In this document: positions 10,389 through 18,448 of the stretch, piece by piece
Layout: each line of letters starts with the position of its first letter
Position numbering within the stretch: the stretch's first letter is position 1
Origin: Vreelandella populi
Lineage (GTDB): Bacteria > Pseudomonadota > Gammaproteobacteria > Pseudomonadales > Halomonadaceae
Assembly (NCBI RefSeq): GCF_003989825.1
Contig: NZ_RZHE01000002.1
Location: 248,001-312,000, forward strand
Direction: 5' to 3'
DNA: 64,000 nt
The notes under the pieces: generated by a model
Seen by the model: only the letters and a program-made list of their open reading frames with translations
The model's database searches: none
What the model was told of the DNA's origin: nothing
Made by a program: the position numbers and the translations under genes

Positions 10389-13019
10389 ATGTCTGATCCG
10401 CAGCCGGTTTATTTAAGCGACTACCAGCCGCCCGCCTATCGTGTTACCCATACCGAGCTGACGTTTGATCTTGACCCTGCCGCCACCCGTGTAAAAGCGC
10501 GATTATTGATTGAGCGCAATGACCAGATAAGCGATGAAGCACCGTTGGTACTTGATGGCGAGCAGCTGAAACTGATCTCTCTGGCCATTGATGGAAACGC
10601 CCTGACGGAAGCTGACTATCAGCTCGACGATAACGGTTTGAGAATCCACACCGTACCGGCCAGCTTCAGCCTGGAAAGCGAGGTGGAGATTGCTCCCAGT
10701 ACCAATACGGCGTTGGAAGGCCTCTACCAGTCAAGCGGTATGTACTGTACCCAGTGCGAGGCCGAGGGGTTTCGGCGTATTACCTTCTATCCGGATCGCC
10801 CGGATGTCATGGCTACCTTTACTGTCACGGTCATTGGCGATTTACAGAAAGAACCCATCCTGTTGGCCAACGGCAACCCGGTTGCTAGCGGGCAGTTGGA
10901 GGGGGGCCGACACTTCGTCAAGTGGGAAGACCCGCATCCCAAGCCCTGTTATCTGTTCGCCCTGGTAGCGGGCAATCTCCATAAAGTGGAAGATCACTTC
11001 ACGACCATGAGTGGGCGCGATGTCACGCTCCAGATTTGGGTTGAAGAGGAAAACCTGGATAAAACAGAGCATGCCATGGCGTCGCTCAAGCGCTCCATGG
11101 TGTGGGATGAGCAAACGTACGGACGTGAGTACGATCTGGACCTCTTCATGATTGTGGCCGTTAACGACTTCAACATGGGTGCCATGGAGAACAAGGGGCT
11201 GAATATTTTCAACTCCGCTGCTGTGTTGACTCACCCGCAGACTGCCACCGACGCCGCTTTCCAGAATGTCGAAGGCATTGTGGCTCATGAATATTTTCAC
11301 AACTGGTCGGGCAACCGTGTTACCTGCCGTGACTGGTTTCAGCTATCCCTGAAAGAAGGCTTTACGGTTTTTCGTGATCAGTGCTTTTCAGCAGATACCA
11401 ACTCGGCACCCGTCAAGCGGATCCAGGATGTCTCCTTTTTCCGTACGGCACAGTTTGCCGAAGATGCAGGCCCCACGGCGCACCCCATCCGCCCGGACCA
11501 TTTCATAGAGATTACCAACTTCTATACCTTGACGATCTATGAAAAGGGGGCCGAAGTGGTGCGTATGCTGTGCAATCTGGTCGGGTGGGAAAATTTCCGG
11601 CGCGGCTCAGATGCCTACTTCGAGCGCTTTGATGGCCAAGCGGTCACGATCGAAGACTTTGTAGAGTGCATGGCTCAAGCATCAGGGGAAGACCTTAGTC
11701 AGTTTATGCGCTGGTACTCTCAAGCCGGTACGCCCGAAATTGATGCCTATGGCGAGTATGACTATGTTCATAGCGAGTATCGTCTCACACTACGTCAGCG
11801 CACCCCGGCAACACCTGGGCAGCCGGAAAAGCTGCCACTGCATATTCCTATACGCATGGGTCTGGTAGGCACCAAATCGGGCCAAGATTTAACGCTGACC
11901 CTGGCCGGTGAAAAGTTGGGCAAAGACGCCGTTATTCACCTGCGCGATGACGAGCATACCTTTGTATTCACTAATGTGGCCGAAGCCCCCGTACCTTCGC
12001 TACTGCGCGATTTCTCTGCGCCGGTAAAGTTGAACTTTCCCTATTCCCGCGAGGAATTGGCGTTTTTGCTGACTCACGATAGCGACGGGTTCAACCGTTG
12101 GGATGCGGGGCAGCGGTTGGCAATGTTGGCATTGGATGACCTGATCGCAGCGCATCGTAATGGCGTTGAAAAAGTCATGGATAGCCGCGTTACGGAAGCA
12201 TTTAGGGCCCTTTTGACGGGGTCGACCGCCAATAAAGCCGTCTTGTCAGAAATGCTGACTCTGCCTTCTGAAGCTTACATTGCCGAGCAGCAGCCCATTG
12301 TCGATGTGGACGCCATTCACGCGGCGCGTGAATTTGTGCGTCAATCGCTGGCCCTGGTGCTTCGCGCCGAATTCATGGCTATCTTTGAAGCAAACCGTAC
12401 CGATGAGCCTTATGCGCCAACGCCCGAGCAAATAGCCCAGCGCAGCCTTAAAAATATAGCGCTAAGCTATTTGATGTCGATAGAGGATGAAAAAGCCGTC
12501 GCGCTTTGCGAAGAGCAGGTAGCCGCCGATCACAACATGACCGATGTGCGTCATGCGCTGACGCTGCTGGTGCATAGCGATCGTGACGATCTGTCTGCCC
12601 CTGCATTGAAAGCGTTTGGCGAGAAGTGGGCGCATGACCCGCTGGTAATGGATCAGTGGTTTACCATCCAGGTAACACGTCCCCAGCCTGACGTGCTCGA
12701 ACGGGTACAGTTTTTGATGCAACAGCCGGCGTTTTCAATCAAGAACCCCAATAAAGTGCGTGCTTTGATAGGGGCTTTTGCGCAGAATCGAGTCAACTTC
12801 CATCGCCTGGACGGAAAGGGCTATGCGCTACTGGCCGATGTGGTCATCGAGCTAAACCGCCTGAACCCGGAAATTGCCGCACGCTTGGTCACCCCGCTAA
12901 CCCGCTGGCAACGGTTTGATGAAAACCGGCAGTCGTTGATGCGTGCTCAGTTGGAGCGCATTAAGAAAGAGCCGCTATCTTCTAATGTATATGAGGTAGT
13001 CGAAAAAGCGCTGGCGTAA
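10389..13019 (+). CDS. pepN: aminopeptidase N
   Basis: PepN is the broad-specificity M1 zinc aminopeptidase of the cytoplasm. The ATG at 10389 (MSDPQPVYL) gives 876 residues, close to E. coli PepN; a weak alternative ATG lies five codons upstream. Substrate motif GAMEN begins at residue 264, and the zinc site HEYFHNW has H300, E301 and H304, followed by the downstream Glu in LKEGFTVFRDQ. Long helical C-terminal domains follow. It appears to be transcribed alone or with yajQ. Confidence 0.97.
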   Translation: MSDPQPVYLSDYQPPAYRVTHTELTFDLDPAATRVKARLLIERNDQISDEAPLVLDGEQLKLISLAIDGNALTEADYQLDDNGLRIHTVPASFSLESEVEIAPSTNTALEGLYQSSGMYCTQCEAEGFRRITFYPDRPDVMATFTVTVIGDLQKEPILLANGNPVASGQLEGGRHFVKWEDPHPKPCYLFALVAGNLHKVEDHFTTMSGRDVTLQIWVEEENLDKTEHAMASLKRSMVWDEQTYGREYDLDLFMIVAVNDFNMGAMENKGLNIFNSAAVLTHPQTATDAAFQNVEGIVAHEYFHNWSGNRVTCRDWFQLSLKEGFTVFRDQCFSADTNSAPVKRIQDVSFFRTAQFAEDAGPTAHPIRPDHFIEITNFYTLTIYEKGAEVVRMLCNLVGWENFRRGSDAYFERFDGQAVTIEDFVECMAQASGEDLSQFMRWYSQAGTPEIDAYGEYDYVHSEYRLTLRQRTPATPGQPEKLPLHIPIRMGLVGTKSGQDLTLTLAGEKLGKDAVIHLRDDEHTFVFTNVAEAPVPSLLRDFSAPVKLNFPYSREELAFLLTHDSDGFNRWDAGQRLAMLALDDLIAAHRNGVEKVMDSRVTEAFRALLTGSTANKAVLSEMLTLPSEAYIAEQQPIVDVDAIHAAREFVRQSLALVLRAEFMAIFEANRTDEPYAPTPEQIAQRSLKNIALSYLMSIEDEKAVALCEEQVAADHNMTDVRHALTLLVHSDRDDLSAPALKAFGEKWAHDPLVMDQWFTIQVTRPQPDVLERVQFLMQQPAFSIKNPNKVRALIGAFAQNRVNFHRLDGKGYALLADVVIELNRLNPEIAARLVTPLTRWQRFDENRQSLMRAQLERIKKEPLSSNVYEVVEKALA

Positions 13020-13056
13020 GCAACACCAGCCATTCAACCATGAAAGGGATACCTTG

Positions 13057-14016
13057 GTGACAGACGCACAGCAGCGGTTTTTACTTATTATAAATGGTAA
13101 ATCTGCCGGGAACCCGGCATTGCGCGAAGCCGTTGAAGAGCAGCGAAAGGCAGGGATGCTGATTACCGTGCGCTCAACATGGGAGGGGGGCGATGCCGCT
13201 CTCTTTGCCGAAGAGGCGGCTGATGCGGGTATTACGCATGTGGTTGCCTGCGGTGGGGACGGTACGGTCAATGAAGTGGTAAACGGGCTAATGCGCGTTG
13301 CCCATGACAGGCGCCCTGCGCTGGGCATCGTTCCACTGGGTAGCGCCAATGACTTTGCGACCTCGGCCGGACTACCACTAGAGCCAGGCCCTGCGCTGGC
13401 TGCGACAATGACATTAACGTCTTACCCGATTGATGTGGTGCGCGTCACGGCCGAGGAAAGCGATAAAAGCTCGACTCAGTACTACGTCAACATGACTACC
13501 GGCGGGTTTGGTGCTGAAATTACATCATCAACCCCCAAAACACTTAAACGCATGCTAGGAGGAGGCGCCTACTCTGTCATGGGTGCGCTGAAAGCTTGGG
13601 GGCATCGCAGTTATCGCGGCACATTGCACTGGGGAGATCAGGAACAAAACGTATCTCTGCTCCTGCTGGCGCTAGGTAATGGGCGGCAGTCCGGCGGCGG
13701 CCAAGTGCTTGCGCCCCGTGCCAAACTTGATGATGGCCGTTTGGATGTACTGCTGGTCAAGGATTTCAGTTCCGTGAAAGAGTTGCCCACGCTGATGAAC
13801 GAGCTGCAAAGCTTTCCGTCTGATGGAGAGTACGTACGCTATTTTACGACAAGTCAGTTCACCGTCACGACCCAACGCGATGATCCTGCCTGGCCATTAA
13901 CACTGGATGGCGAAGCGTGTCAGTATGATCGTTTTTGTGCTGAAGTAGTGCCATTGGCACTGCGCGTATTATTACCAGAAGGCTGTACGCTGCTATCGAC
14001 CAATGATCGGCATTAG
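13057..14016 (+). CDS. YegS/BmrU-type lipid kinase family protein
   Basis: The 319-residue product belongs to the diacylglycerol kinase catalytic-domain family: a GGDGT motif at residues 66-70 followed by VNEVVNGL, then PLGSANDFATS. It therefore likely phosphorylates a membrane lipid with ATP. YegS of E. coli is the closest named example I recognise, but substrate and physiological role cannot be read from sequence. A GTG start at 13057 has AAGGG at suitable spacing; a TTG one codon earlier is possible. Confidence 0.88.
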   Translation: MTDAQQRFLLIINGKSAGNPALREAVEEQRKAGMLITVRSTWEGGDAALFAEEAADAGITHVVACGGDGTVNEVVNGLMRVAHDRRPALGIVPLGSANDFATSAGLPLEPGPALAATMTLTSYPIDVVRVTAEESDKSSTQYYVNMTTGGFGAEITSSTPKTLKRMLGGGAYSVMGALKAWGHRSYRGTLHWGDQEQNVSLLLLALGNGRQSGGGQVLAPRAKLDDGRLDVLLVKDFSSVKELPTLMNELQSFPSDGEYVRYFTTSQFTVTTQRDDPAWPLTLDGEACQYDRFCAEVVPLALRVLLPEGCTLLSTNDRH

Positions 14017-14060
14017 TTATGCGAAGTCTTTGAAGAGAGTTGCTTAAGGAGAAGGAACTA

Positions 14061-14840
14061 ATGGTTAATCGTTTATGGATGCCTGCTATTGCCACACTGG
14101 CACTGTTACTTAGTGCCTGTGGCGACTCTCAGGAAGAGGCTAACCTGACGCCTGATGAGCCCTCGTCGATAGCCGAGGATGAGGTAGTGCAAGAGCAAGA
14201 GGCGCCAGAAGCTGCTGAAAATGCAGCCCAAATGCCAAGCCCTGATGAAATTGAAGACGACGTTGAGGCGCGTCAGGCTGCTGAAGAGCTTGAGCGTGCT
14301 GAAGCCCTACGTGGCAACACGGAAAACGAAGTAGCCGCTCCCGAAACGTCAGTAGGTGAAGAAGTTGAAGCTGATGAATCAACCCTGGCGGCCGACCCGG
14401 ATGACATATTGGAAGAAGGCAGCGCCATGCCGGGTGAAGCGACACGCTCAGATGTAGACCAGATGATTGAGGAGACTGAGCAGCGCTTTCAGGAAGCGCA
14501 GCGGCGCCTAGAAGAGCAGTTCCAGGAGGTCGAGCAGCAAGACGCTGGCCAGGAGCCTTTTGACGAGGAAACGTTCTCCACAGATTGGGAAGCGCAGAGC
14601 AGTCTGCCTGAGAGTTCACGCCTTGACGATAACCTGGAAGCAACCGATGTTGATGCGCTGATCGAGGATACTGAGCGCCGTTTTGAAGAAGCGCAACAGC
14701 GCCTGGAAGAGCAGTTTGAAGAAATCGAGCGAGAGCATAATAGTAGCCGCAGCCGTGGGGCTATTCTAAGTGAAGACGCAGACGAAAATATAGAAACCGG
14801 TGAACCAACTGAAGCTGATGAAACGGTGACTAATCAATAA
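14061..14840 (+). CDS. acidic lipoprotein with duplicated coiled-coil segment, function unknown
   Basis: I do not recognise a named family. The start at 14061 follows AAGGAG and gives 259 residues with a lipoprotein signal peptide ending LLLSAC (Cys-20). Residue +2 is Gly, so by the E. coli Lol rule it would go to the outer membrane. The mature part is extremely rich in Glu, Asp, Gln and Ala. It carries two near-identical ~31-residue helical units, DQMIEETEQRFQEAQRRLEE and DALIEDTERRFEEAQQRLEE, 65 residues apart. The acidity fits a halophile periplasm. A structural or tethering role is a guess only. Confidence 0.8.
   Translation: MVNRLWMPAIATLALLLSACGDSQEEANLTPDEPSSIAEDEVVQEQEAPEAAENAAQMPSPDEIEDDVEARQAAEELERAEALRGNTENEVAAPETSVGEEVEADESTLAADPDDILEEGSAMPGEATRSDVDQMIEETEQRFQEAQRRLEEQFQEVEQQDAGQEPFDEETFSTDWEAQSSLPESSRLDDNLEATDVDALIEDTERRFEEAQQRLEEQFEEIEREHNSSRSRGAILSEDADENIETGEPTEADETVTNQ
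14448..14738 (+). repeat. internal duplication inside the acidic lipoprotein gene
   Basis: Two coding units of about 93 bp, starting near 14448 and 14643, are 195 bp apart in the same frame and encode the paired ETE/DTE-RF-EAQ-RLEEQF helices. The intervening ~34 codons are unrelated low-complexity sequence. Confidence 0.8.
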
Positions 14841-14860
14841 AAAAACGAATAAGCGCGCAA

Positions 14861-14887
14861 TAAAAAGGCCCGCCAAAGCGGGCCTTG
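14861..14887 (-). terminator. intrinsic terminator of the cold-shock gene
   Basis: Stem AAGGCCCGC (14865-14873) / GCGGGCCTT (14878-14886) with loop CAAA. Read on the minus strand it ends in a run of T (the plus-strand A run at 14862-14866), so it terminates the minus-strand cold-shock transcript. It may also help stop the convergent lipoprotein transcript. Confidence 0.8.
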
Positions 14888-14903
14888 CTACATTCGACAA
14901 GGC

Positions 14904-15107
14904 TTAGGCAGGGCGAATGTTGGAAGCCTGAAGGCCCTTTTTACCCTGAGTCACTTCAAAGCTGACTTTTTGACCATCTTGCAGGGTCTTGAAGCCTTCA
15001 GCTTGAATTTCGGAGAAGTGGGCAAACAGATCGTCTCCGCCATCATCAGGAGAGATGAAGCCGAAGCCTTTCGTGTCGTTGAACCACTTAACAGTACCAG
15101 TTGCCAT
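14904..15107 (-). CDS. CspA family cold-shock protein
   Basis: The 67-residue OB-fold protein binds single-stranded nucleic acids and is expected to act as an RNA chaperone. It carries RNP1 (KGFGFISP) and RNP2 (DLFAHFSEI), and begins [17 protein letters not shown]. The start at 15107 has AAGGA 8 nt upstream; longer upstream frames are leader sequence. The upstream region shared with the divergent LysE-type gene contains a 9-bp inverted repeat. Which csp paralogue it is cannot be decided. Confidence 0.95.
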   Translation of the reverse strand: MATGTVKWFNDTKGFGFISPDDGGDDLFAHFSEIQAEGFKTLQDGQKVSFEVTQGKKGLQASNIRPA

Positions 15108-15171
15108 TATGCGTTTCCTTAACATGCTTATAATGTTCAAGCGAACAACCATTATGCTTGCCCGCTAAAAC

Positions 15172-15215
15172 ACTTTAGATGTAAAAAAATGGATCGTCCA
15201 GTGATGATCTAAAGT
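15172..15215. promoter_or_regulatory. nested inverted repeat in the csp / LysE-family divergent region
   Basis: Outer arms ACTTTAGAT (15172-15180) and ATCTAAAGT (15207-15215) are exact complements. An inner palindrome TGGA-TCG-TCCA (15190-15200) and an A7 run lie between them. It could be an operator for the divergent pair or a structure in the csp 5' UTR. No regulator is identified. Confidence 0.45.
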
Positions 15216-15243
15216 TTATTCCTCCCTTTTTGAGTGCCCTTTT

Positions 15244-15900
15244 ATGACGCTAATGAGCTTGCTGGATTCGCAGTTTGTGGCCTTTTTGATTGCGATTACG
15301 CTGTTATCAATCACGCCTGGCGTGGATACGCTACTGGTCATTCGCAATACCGCTCGGGGAGGCGTTCGCGATGGTGTCATCACCAGTATTGCCATCTGCT
15401 GTGGCCTGTTTGTGCACGCCACTATCTCGGCGCTGGGAATTTCACTGATCCTGCTTCAGTCTGTCTGGGCCTTTCATCTTCTGAAACTTGCGGGGGCGGG
15501 GTATCTGGTATGGCTGGGTATCACGAGCTTGCTTGCCGCGCGGCGTGGCCAGCCGCTGCCCGTTAAAAGCATGACGGGTGCTGCGAGCGCTGTTCCACTC
15601 TGGCAACCGGTTAAAGAGGGATTACTTTCCAATGTGCTCAATCCCAAGACCATTGTGTTCTATATGGCGTTTTTACCCCAGTTCATCGCCCCCGGCGACC
15701 CGGCACTTCTGAAGTCGCTCTGGCTTGCGGGCGTGCATTTCGTGATCGCCAACATCTGGCAAATTGGCGTGGTGCTGATGATTGGTAGTGCTGGCAAGTG
15801 GCTGGCCAGCCCACGCTTTGCACAAGTATTGAATGCGGCTACGGGTACGGTGCTGGTGGCGTTGGGTATTCGCCTGGCCATGGAACAGCGCCCGGTATAA
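15244..15900 (+). CDS. LysE/RhtB family amino-acid exporter
   Basis: The 218-residue, strongly hydrophobic protein has about six membrane segments and the family N-terminus with TPGVDTLLVIRNTARGGVRDG, plus NPKTIVFYMAFLPQF in the middle. RhtB-type proteins export amino acids such as homoserine, threonine or lysine; the substrate cannot be predicted. The ATG at 15244 has a weak ribosome binding site; a second in-frame ATG lies three codons later. It converges on slt with a 32-bp gap. Confidence 0.88.
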   Translation: MTLMSLLDSQFVAFLIAITLLSITPGVDTLLVIRNTARGGVRDGVITSIAICCGLFVHATISALGISLILLQSVWAFHLLKLAGAGYLVWLGITSLLAARRGQPLPVKSMTGAASAVPLWQPVKEGLLSNVLNPKTIVFYMAFLPQFIAPGDPALLKSLWLAGVHFVIANIWQIGVVLMIGSAGKWLASPRFAQVLNAATGTVLVALGIRLAMEQRPV

Positions 15901-15932
15901 CCGGGCGCAAGCAAGGGGCAGAGATACGTGTG

Positions 15933-17882
15933 TTAACGACGGGCTAAAAGGGCACGGTCATAGCGTACCTGCTGCTCGTTTTCGCTGAGTAACGAGACAC
16001 CCTCGCTATTGCCGCCGTTGGCAAGGCTTTCGAAGATAACCCGGTAGCTAAGCACCGCTTGAACATAGTCCCGCGTTTCCCGAAAGGGAATGCTTTCCAC
16101 AAACAGGTCGAATGACTCCATCCCGTTGCCTAACCACTGATCAACGCGCCCCGGCCCTGCGTTATACGCAGCCGCTGCAGCCAAGCGATTGCCCTGGTAG
16201 CGGTTCAACTTGTCGCGCAGATAGGTGCTGCCAAGGCGGATATTGAGCTCAGGATCCAGAATGCCGTATGGGCCGGGGTCAGCGATACCCAACTGGCGGC
16301 TGACCAGACTTGCGGTCCCAGGCATTAGCTGCATCAAGCCACGCGCTCCTGCGGGTGAAAGAGCTACCGGGTTGTAGGCGCTTTCACGGCGCGTAATTGC
16401 CATCAAGAGATAAGGATCTACACCGGTTTGACGGCCCCAGTGCATGAAACTGTCCCGGTACGCCTGCGGGAACCGCCAGTCAAGGGCGTCCCACATACTG
16501 CCTGCAATGGTGGTCTGTACCAGGCGTGCATGCCACTGTTGGTGATCGGCATAATCGGCAAGCGCGCGGGCCTGCTGAGGTGAGCCATTCTGTACGGCAT
16601 ACAGCCATTCGCTATTGGCAAGGCCATCTTCACCAATGCGTAGCAAGGCTTCTGTACGCTGAACGGCGGGAAGTTGAGCCGTGCGTGTACGGGAGGCTTC
16701 GTCGAAATGGTTGCGCTCAAGATTAAGCTGGTAGGGTTGGCCTATTTTTTCAGCGGCCGCAAAACCAAAGAAACTGCGGTCGGTTGCGGCCTGGCGATAG
16801 CGGGCCGCGGCGGCTTCCTGGTTGCCCAGCTGTTCATTGGCGCGGGCCAGCCAGTACTGCCAGCGGCTGTTGCCCTGCTGGTCGGCCGGCATTTCTGCGA
16901 TCCAGTGCATTACATCCTGCCAGCGGCGCTCGGCCAGCGCACGGCGCACACGAAGTTCCAGTACGCGCTCGCTTTCAAGAGAGGGAAGAACATTATCCAC
17001 CCAGTTGATTGCACCCGGTACGTCACGTACCAGCGCATAGAACGCCAGTTCCTCTTCAATAACCTGCCGGTCGCTGGGCATCAGGTTCAGACTAGATGCC
17101 ATGGATTGCCAGGCGGCAAGCGCCGCTGGCGTATCTTCGTGAGTAAAGCGCTGCATGGCGGCCTGGTAGAAACTTGCCGTTGCCGCGCACTCAGGGCCAA
17201 GACAGGCGGGTGCGGAGAGAATTTCCCGCGTCTGGTTACCCACCCGGTCCGCGGTCTCGATGGCCGTTTGCCACTGCCCGCTTAGCTGCCCGCTCAGATA
17301 GTCTGACAAACGGGTTTCGCCGGCCTGCCAGGCAAGCATCTTGCGCTCCCAGATGGCCGTTGCATCAATGGTGCCATTGGCGCGCAGACGGTTAAAGAGC
17401 GGGTCGCAGGCGTCGGGTTGTGAGCTGCCCTGAAGCCATAGCTCAAGCCCGGCTTCCGCAGCCGTCTGGGGCTGTGAATCCATCAGGGCGGCGTAGTAGT
17501 AGCACTGCCGAGTGGTCCCTTCTGGTTCACCATCGGCCACTGCGAGTAAATCGCTATAGCGCCCGGCATTGCCATACTTGGCAATGGCTTGGCCGCGTAG
17601 CCATTCCGACAGGGGCGAGTCGCTATGCTGGTCAATAAAGTTTTGTACCTGACCAGGCGATAGGTGAGGCAATTGATTGCGCAGCCGATGGTATTCGACG
17701 TAACCACTCAGGATATGGCCTTCGATGGCACGCTCGTCCACGCGGTGCCACTGCTGTTGACGGGCCGCTTCCAGCGCATCGCGCATGGCGCTATCGGAAG
17801 CGGCCCACGATGCGGTGGGCAAGCCCACCAGAAGCGCTGCACATAGGGCACGAAAAGGGGATCGAAATGACGATGCCTGCAT
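15933..17882 (-). CDS. slt: soluble lytic murein transglycosylase
   Basis: Slt cleaves peptidoglycan glycan strands to 1,6-anhydro-muropeptides in the periplasm. The 649-residue product has a signal peptide ending around TASWAAS. A long alpha-superhelical (doughnut) region follows, then a C-terminal lysozyme-like domain with the catalytic Glu at about residue 500 in RRESAYNP, then SPAGARGLMQLMPGTA and YNAGPGRVDQWL. Length and architecture match the Slt70 family. It is a single minus-strand gene, divergent from the DUF1232 gene. Confidence 0.95.
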   Translation of the reverse strand: MQASSFRSPFRALCAALLVGLPTASWAASDSAMRDALEAARQQQWHRVDERAIEGHILSGYVEYHRLRNQLPHLSPGQVQNFIDQHSDSPLSEWLRGQAIAKYGNAGRYSDLLAVADGEPEGTTRQCYYYAALMDSQPQTAAEAGLELWLQGSSQPDACDPLFNRLRANGTIDATAIWERKMLAWQAGETRLSDYLSGQLSGQWQTAIETADRVGNQTREILSAPACLGPECAATASFYQAAMQRFTHEDTPAALAAWQSMASSLNLMPSDRQVIEEELAFYALVRDVPGAINWVDNVLPSLESERVLELRVRRALAERRWQDVMHWIAEMPADQQGNSRWQYWLARANEQLGNQEAAAARYRQAATDRSFFGFAAAEKIGQPYQLNLERNHFDEASRTRTAQLPAVQRTEALLRIGEDGLANSEWLYAVQNGSPQQARALADYADHQQWHARLVQTTIAGSMWDALDWRFPQAYRDSFMHWGRQTGVDPYLLMAITRRESAYNPVALSPAGARGLMQLMPGTASLVSRQLGIADPGPYGILDPELNIRLGSTYLRDKLNRYQGNRLAAAAAYNAGPGRVDQWLGNGMESFDLFVESIPFRETRDYVQAVLSYRVIFESLANGGNSEGVSLLSENEQQVRYDRALLARR

Positions 17883-17964
17883 AACACTCTCTCTTGATTG
17901 CTAGCGGGTTGACAGCCGCTATAGTGAACTAAGTAGTCAAATAATGTTCAGACAATCGTGACAC

Positions 17965-18002
17965 TTGGAGGATTCAATTACGATTGGAGGATTCAATTAC
18001 GA
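17965..18002 (+). repeat. exact 19-bp tandem duplication carrying the ribosome binding site of the DUF1232 gene
   Basis: TTGGAGGATTCAATTACGA occurs twice with no spacer (17965-17983 and 17984-18002), and the second copy runs into the ATG at 18002. Each copy carries a GGAGG Shine-Dalgarno. The first copy is followed by a TTG instead of an ATG; it would add six residues in frame. Confidence 0.95.
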
Positions 18003-18349
18003 TGGCTCGATTATCCGCTTGGTGGTTATTTCGTCGACTTAAATCCCGCGTGTGGGCGATTAAACGCATTGGGCGGGCGCTGACGCAGTTTGTACCTATG
18101 ACGCGCGATGTCATCAGCGGCCGTTTTCGCCCCGTGCCATGGTCCGCTTTTGGTATGATGGCACTGGCGCTCGCTTATTTTGTCATGCCGTTTGACTTAA
18201 TCCCGGATTTTCTCCTGCTTATTGGCCTTGTTGATGACGTCATTATTGTTGGTTGGCTTTTAAATCGTATTGACCAGCGCTTGGCGGATTACCGTGCCTG
18301 GAAGCAAGGCGATATCGATATTGCCTCTTCTGCGCATTCAGCTTCTTGA
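18002..18349 (+). CDS. DUF1232 (YkvA-like) small membrane protein
   Basis: The 115-residue protein has a basic N-terminus (RRLKSRVWAIKRIGRAL) and the DUF1232 core: MALALAYFVMPFDLIPDFLLLIGLVDDVIIVGWLL, i.e. two close hydrophobic segments with the PFDLIPD signature. Function of the family is unknown. The ATG at 18002 is favoured over the in-frame TTG at 17984 because that TTG sits inside the upstream copy of a duplicated Shine-Dalgarno region. The stop codon lies inside the -35 element of the htpG promoter. Confidence 0.85.
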   Translation: MARLSAWWLFRRLKSRVWAIKRIGRALTQFVPMTRDVISGRFRPVPWSAFGMMALALAYFVMPFDLIPDFLLLIGLVDDVIIVGWLLNRIDQRLADYRAWKQGDIDIASSAHSAS

Positions 18350-18372
18350 AATCTCTTCGCTTATCCCCATAT
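18345..18372 (+). promoter_or_regulatory. sigma-32 heat-shock promoter of htpG
   Basis: CTTGAAA (18345-18351), 13-bp spacer, CCCCATAT (18365-18372): a full match to the RpoH consensus CTTGAAA-N(11-16)-CCCCATNT. The -35 element overlaps the stop codon of the upstream DUF1232 gene. Transcription would start near 18379, leaving a ~70-nt leader with a hairpin before the htpG ATG. Confidence 0.9.
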
Positions 18373-18391
18373 TCAGTTCACACAATTTTTC

Positions 18392-18414
18392 GCTCCTGCT
18401 CATAAGGCAGGAGC
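18392..18414 (+). other. hairpin in the htpG leader
   Basis: Perfect 8-bp stem GCTCCTGC (18392-18399) / GCAGGAGC (18407-18414), 7-nt loop, 34 nt before the htpG ATG. No T tract follows. It lies inside the predicted mRNA leader and may stabilise the message; it does not cover the Shine-Dalgarno. Confidence 0.5.
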
Positions 18415-18448
18415 ATTAAGCACAACGTGATTGATGAGGGCTAGGCGT

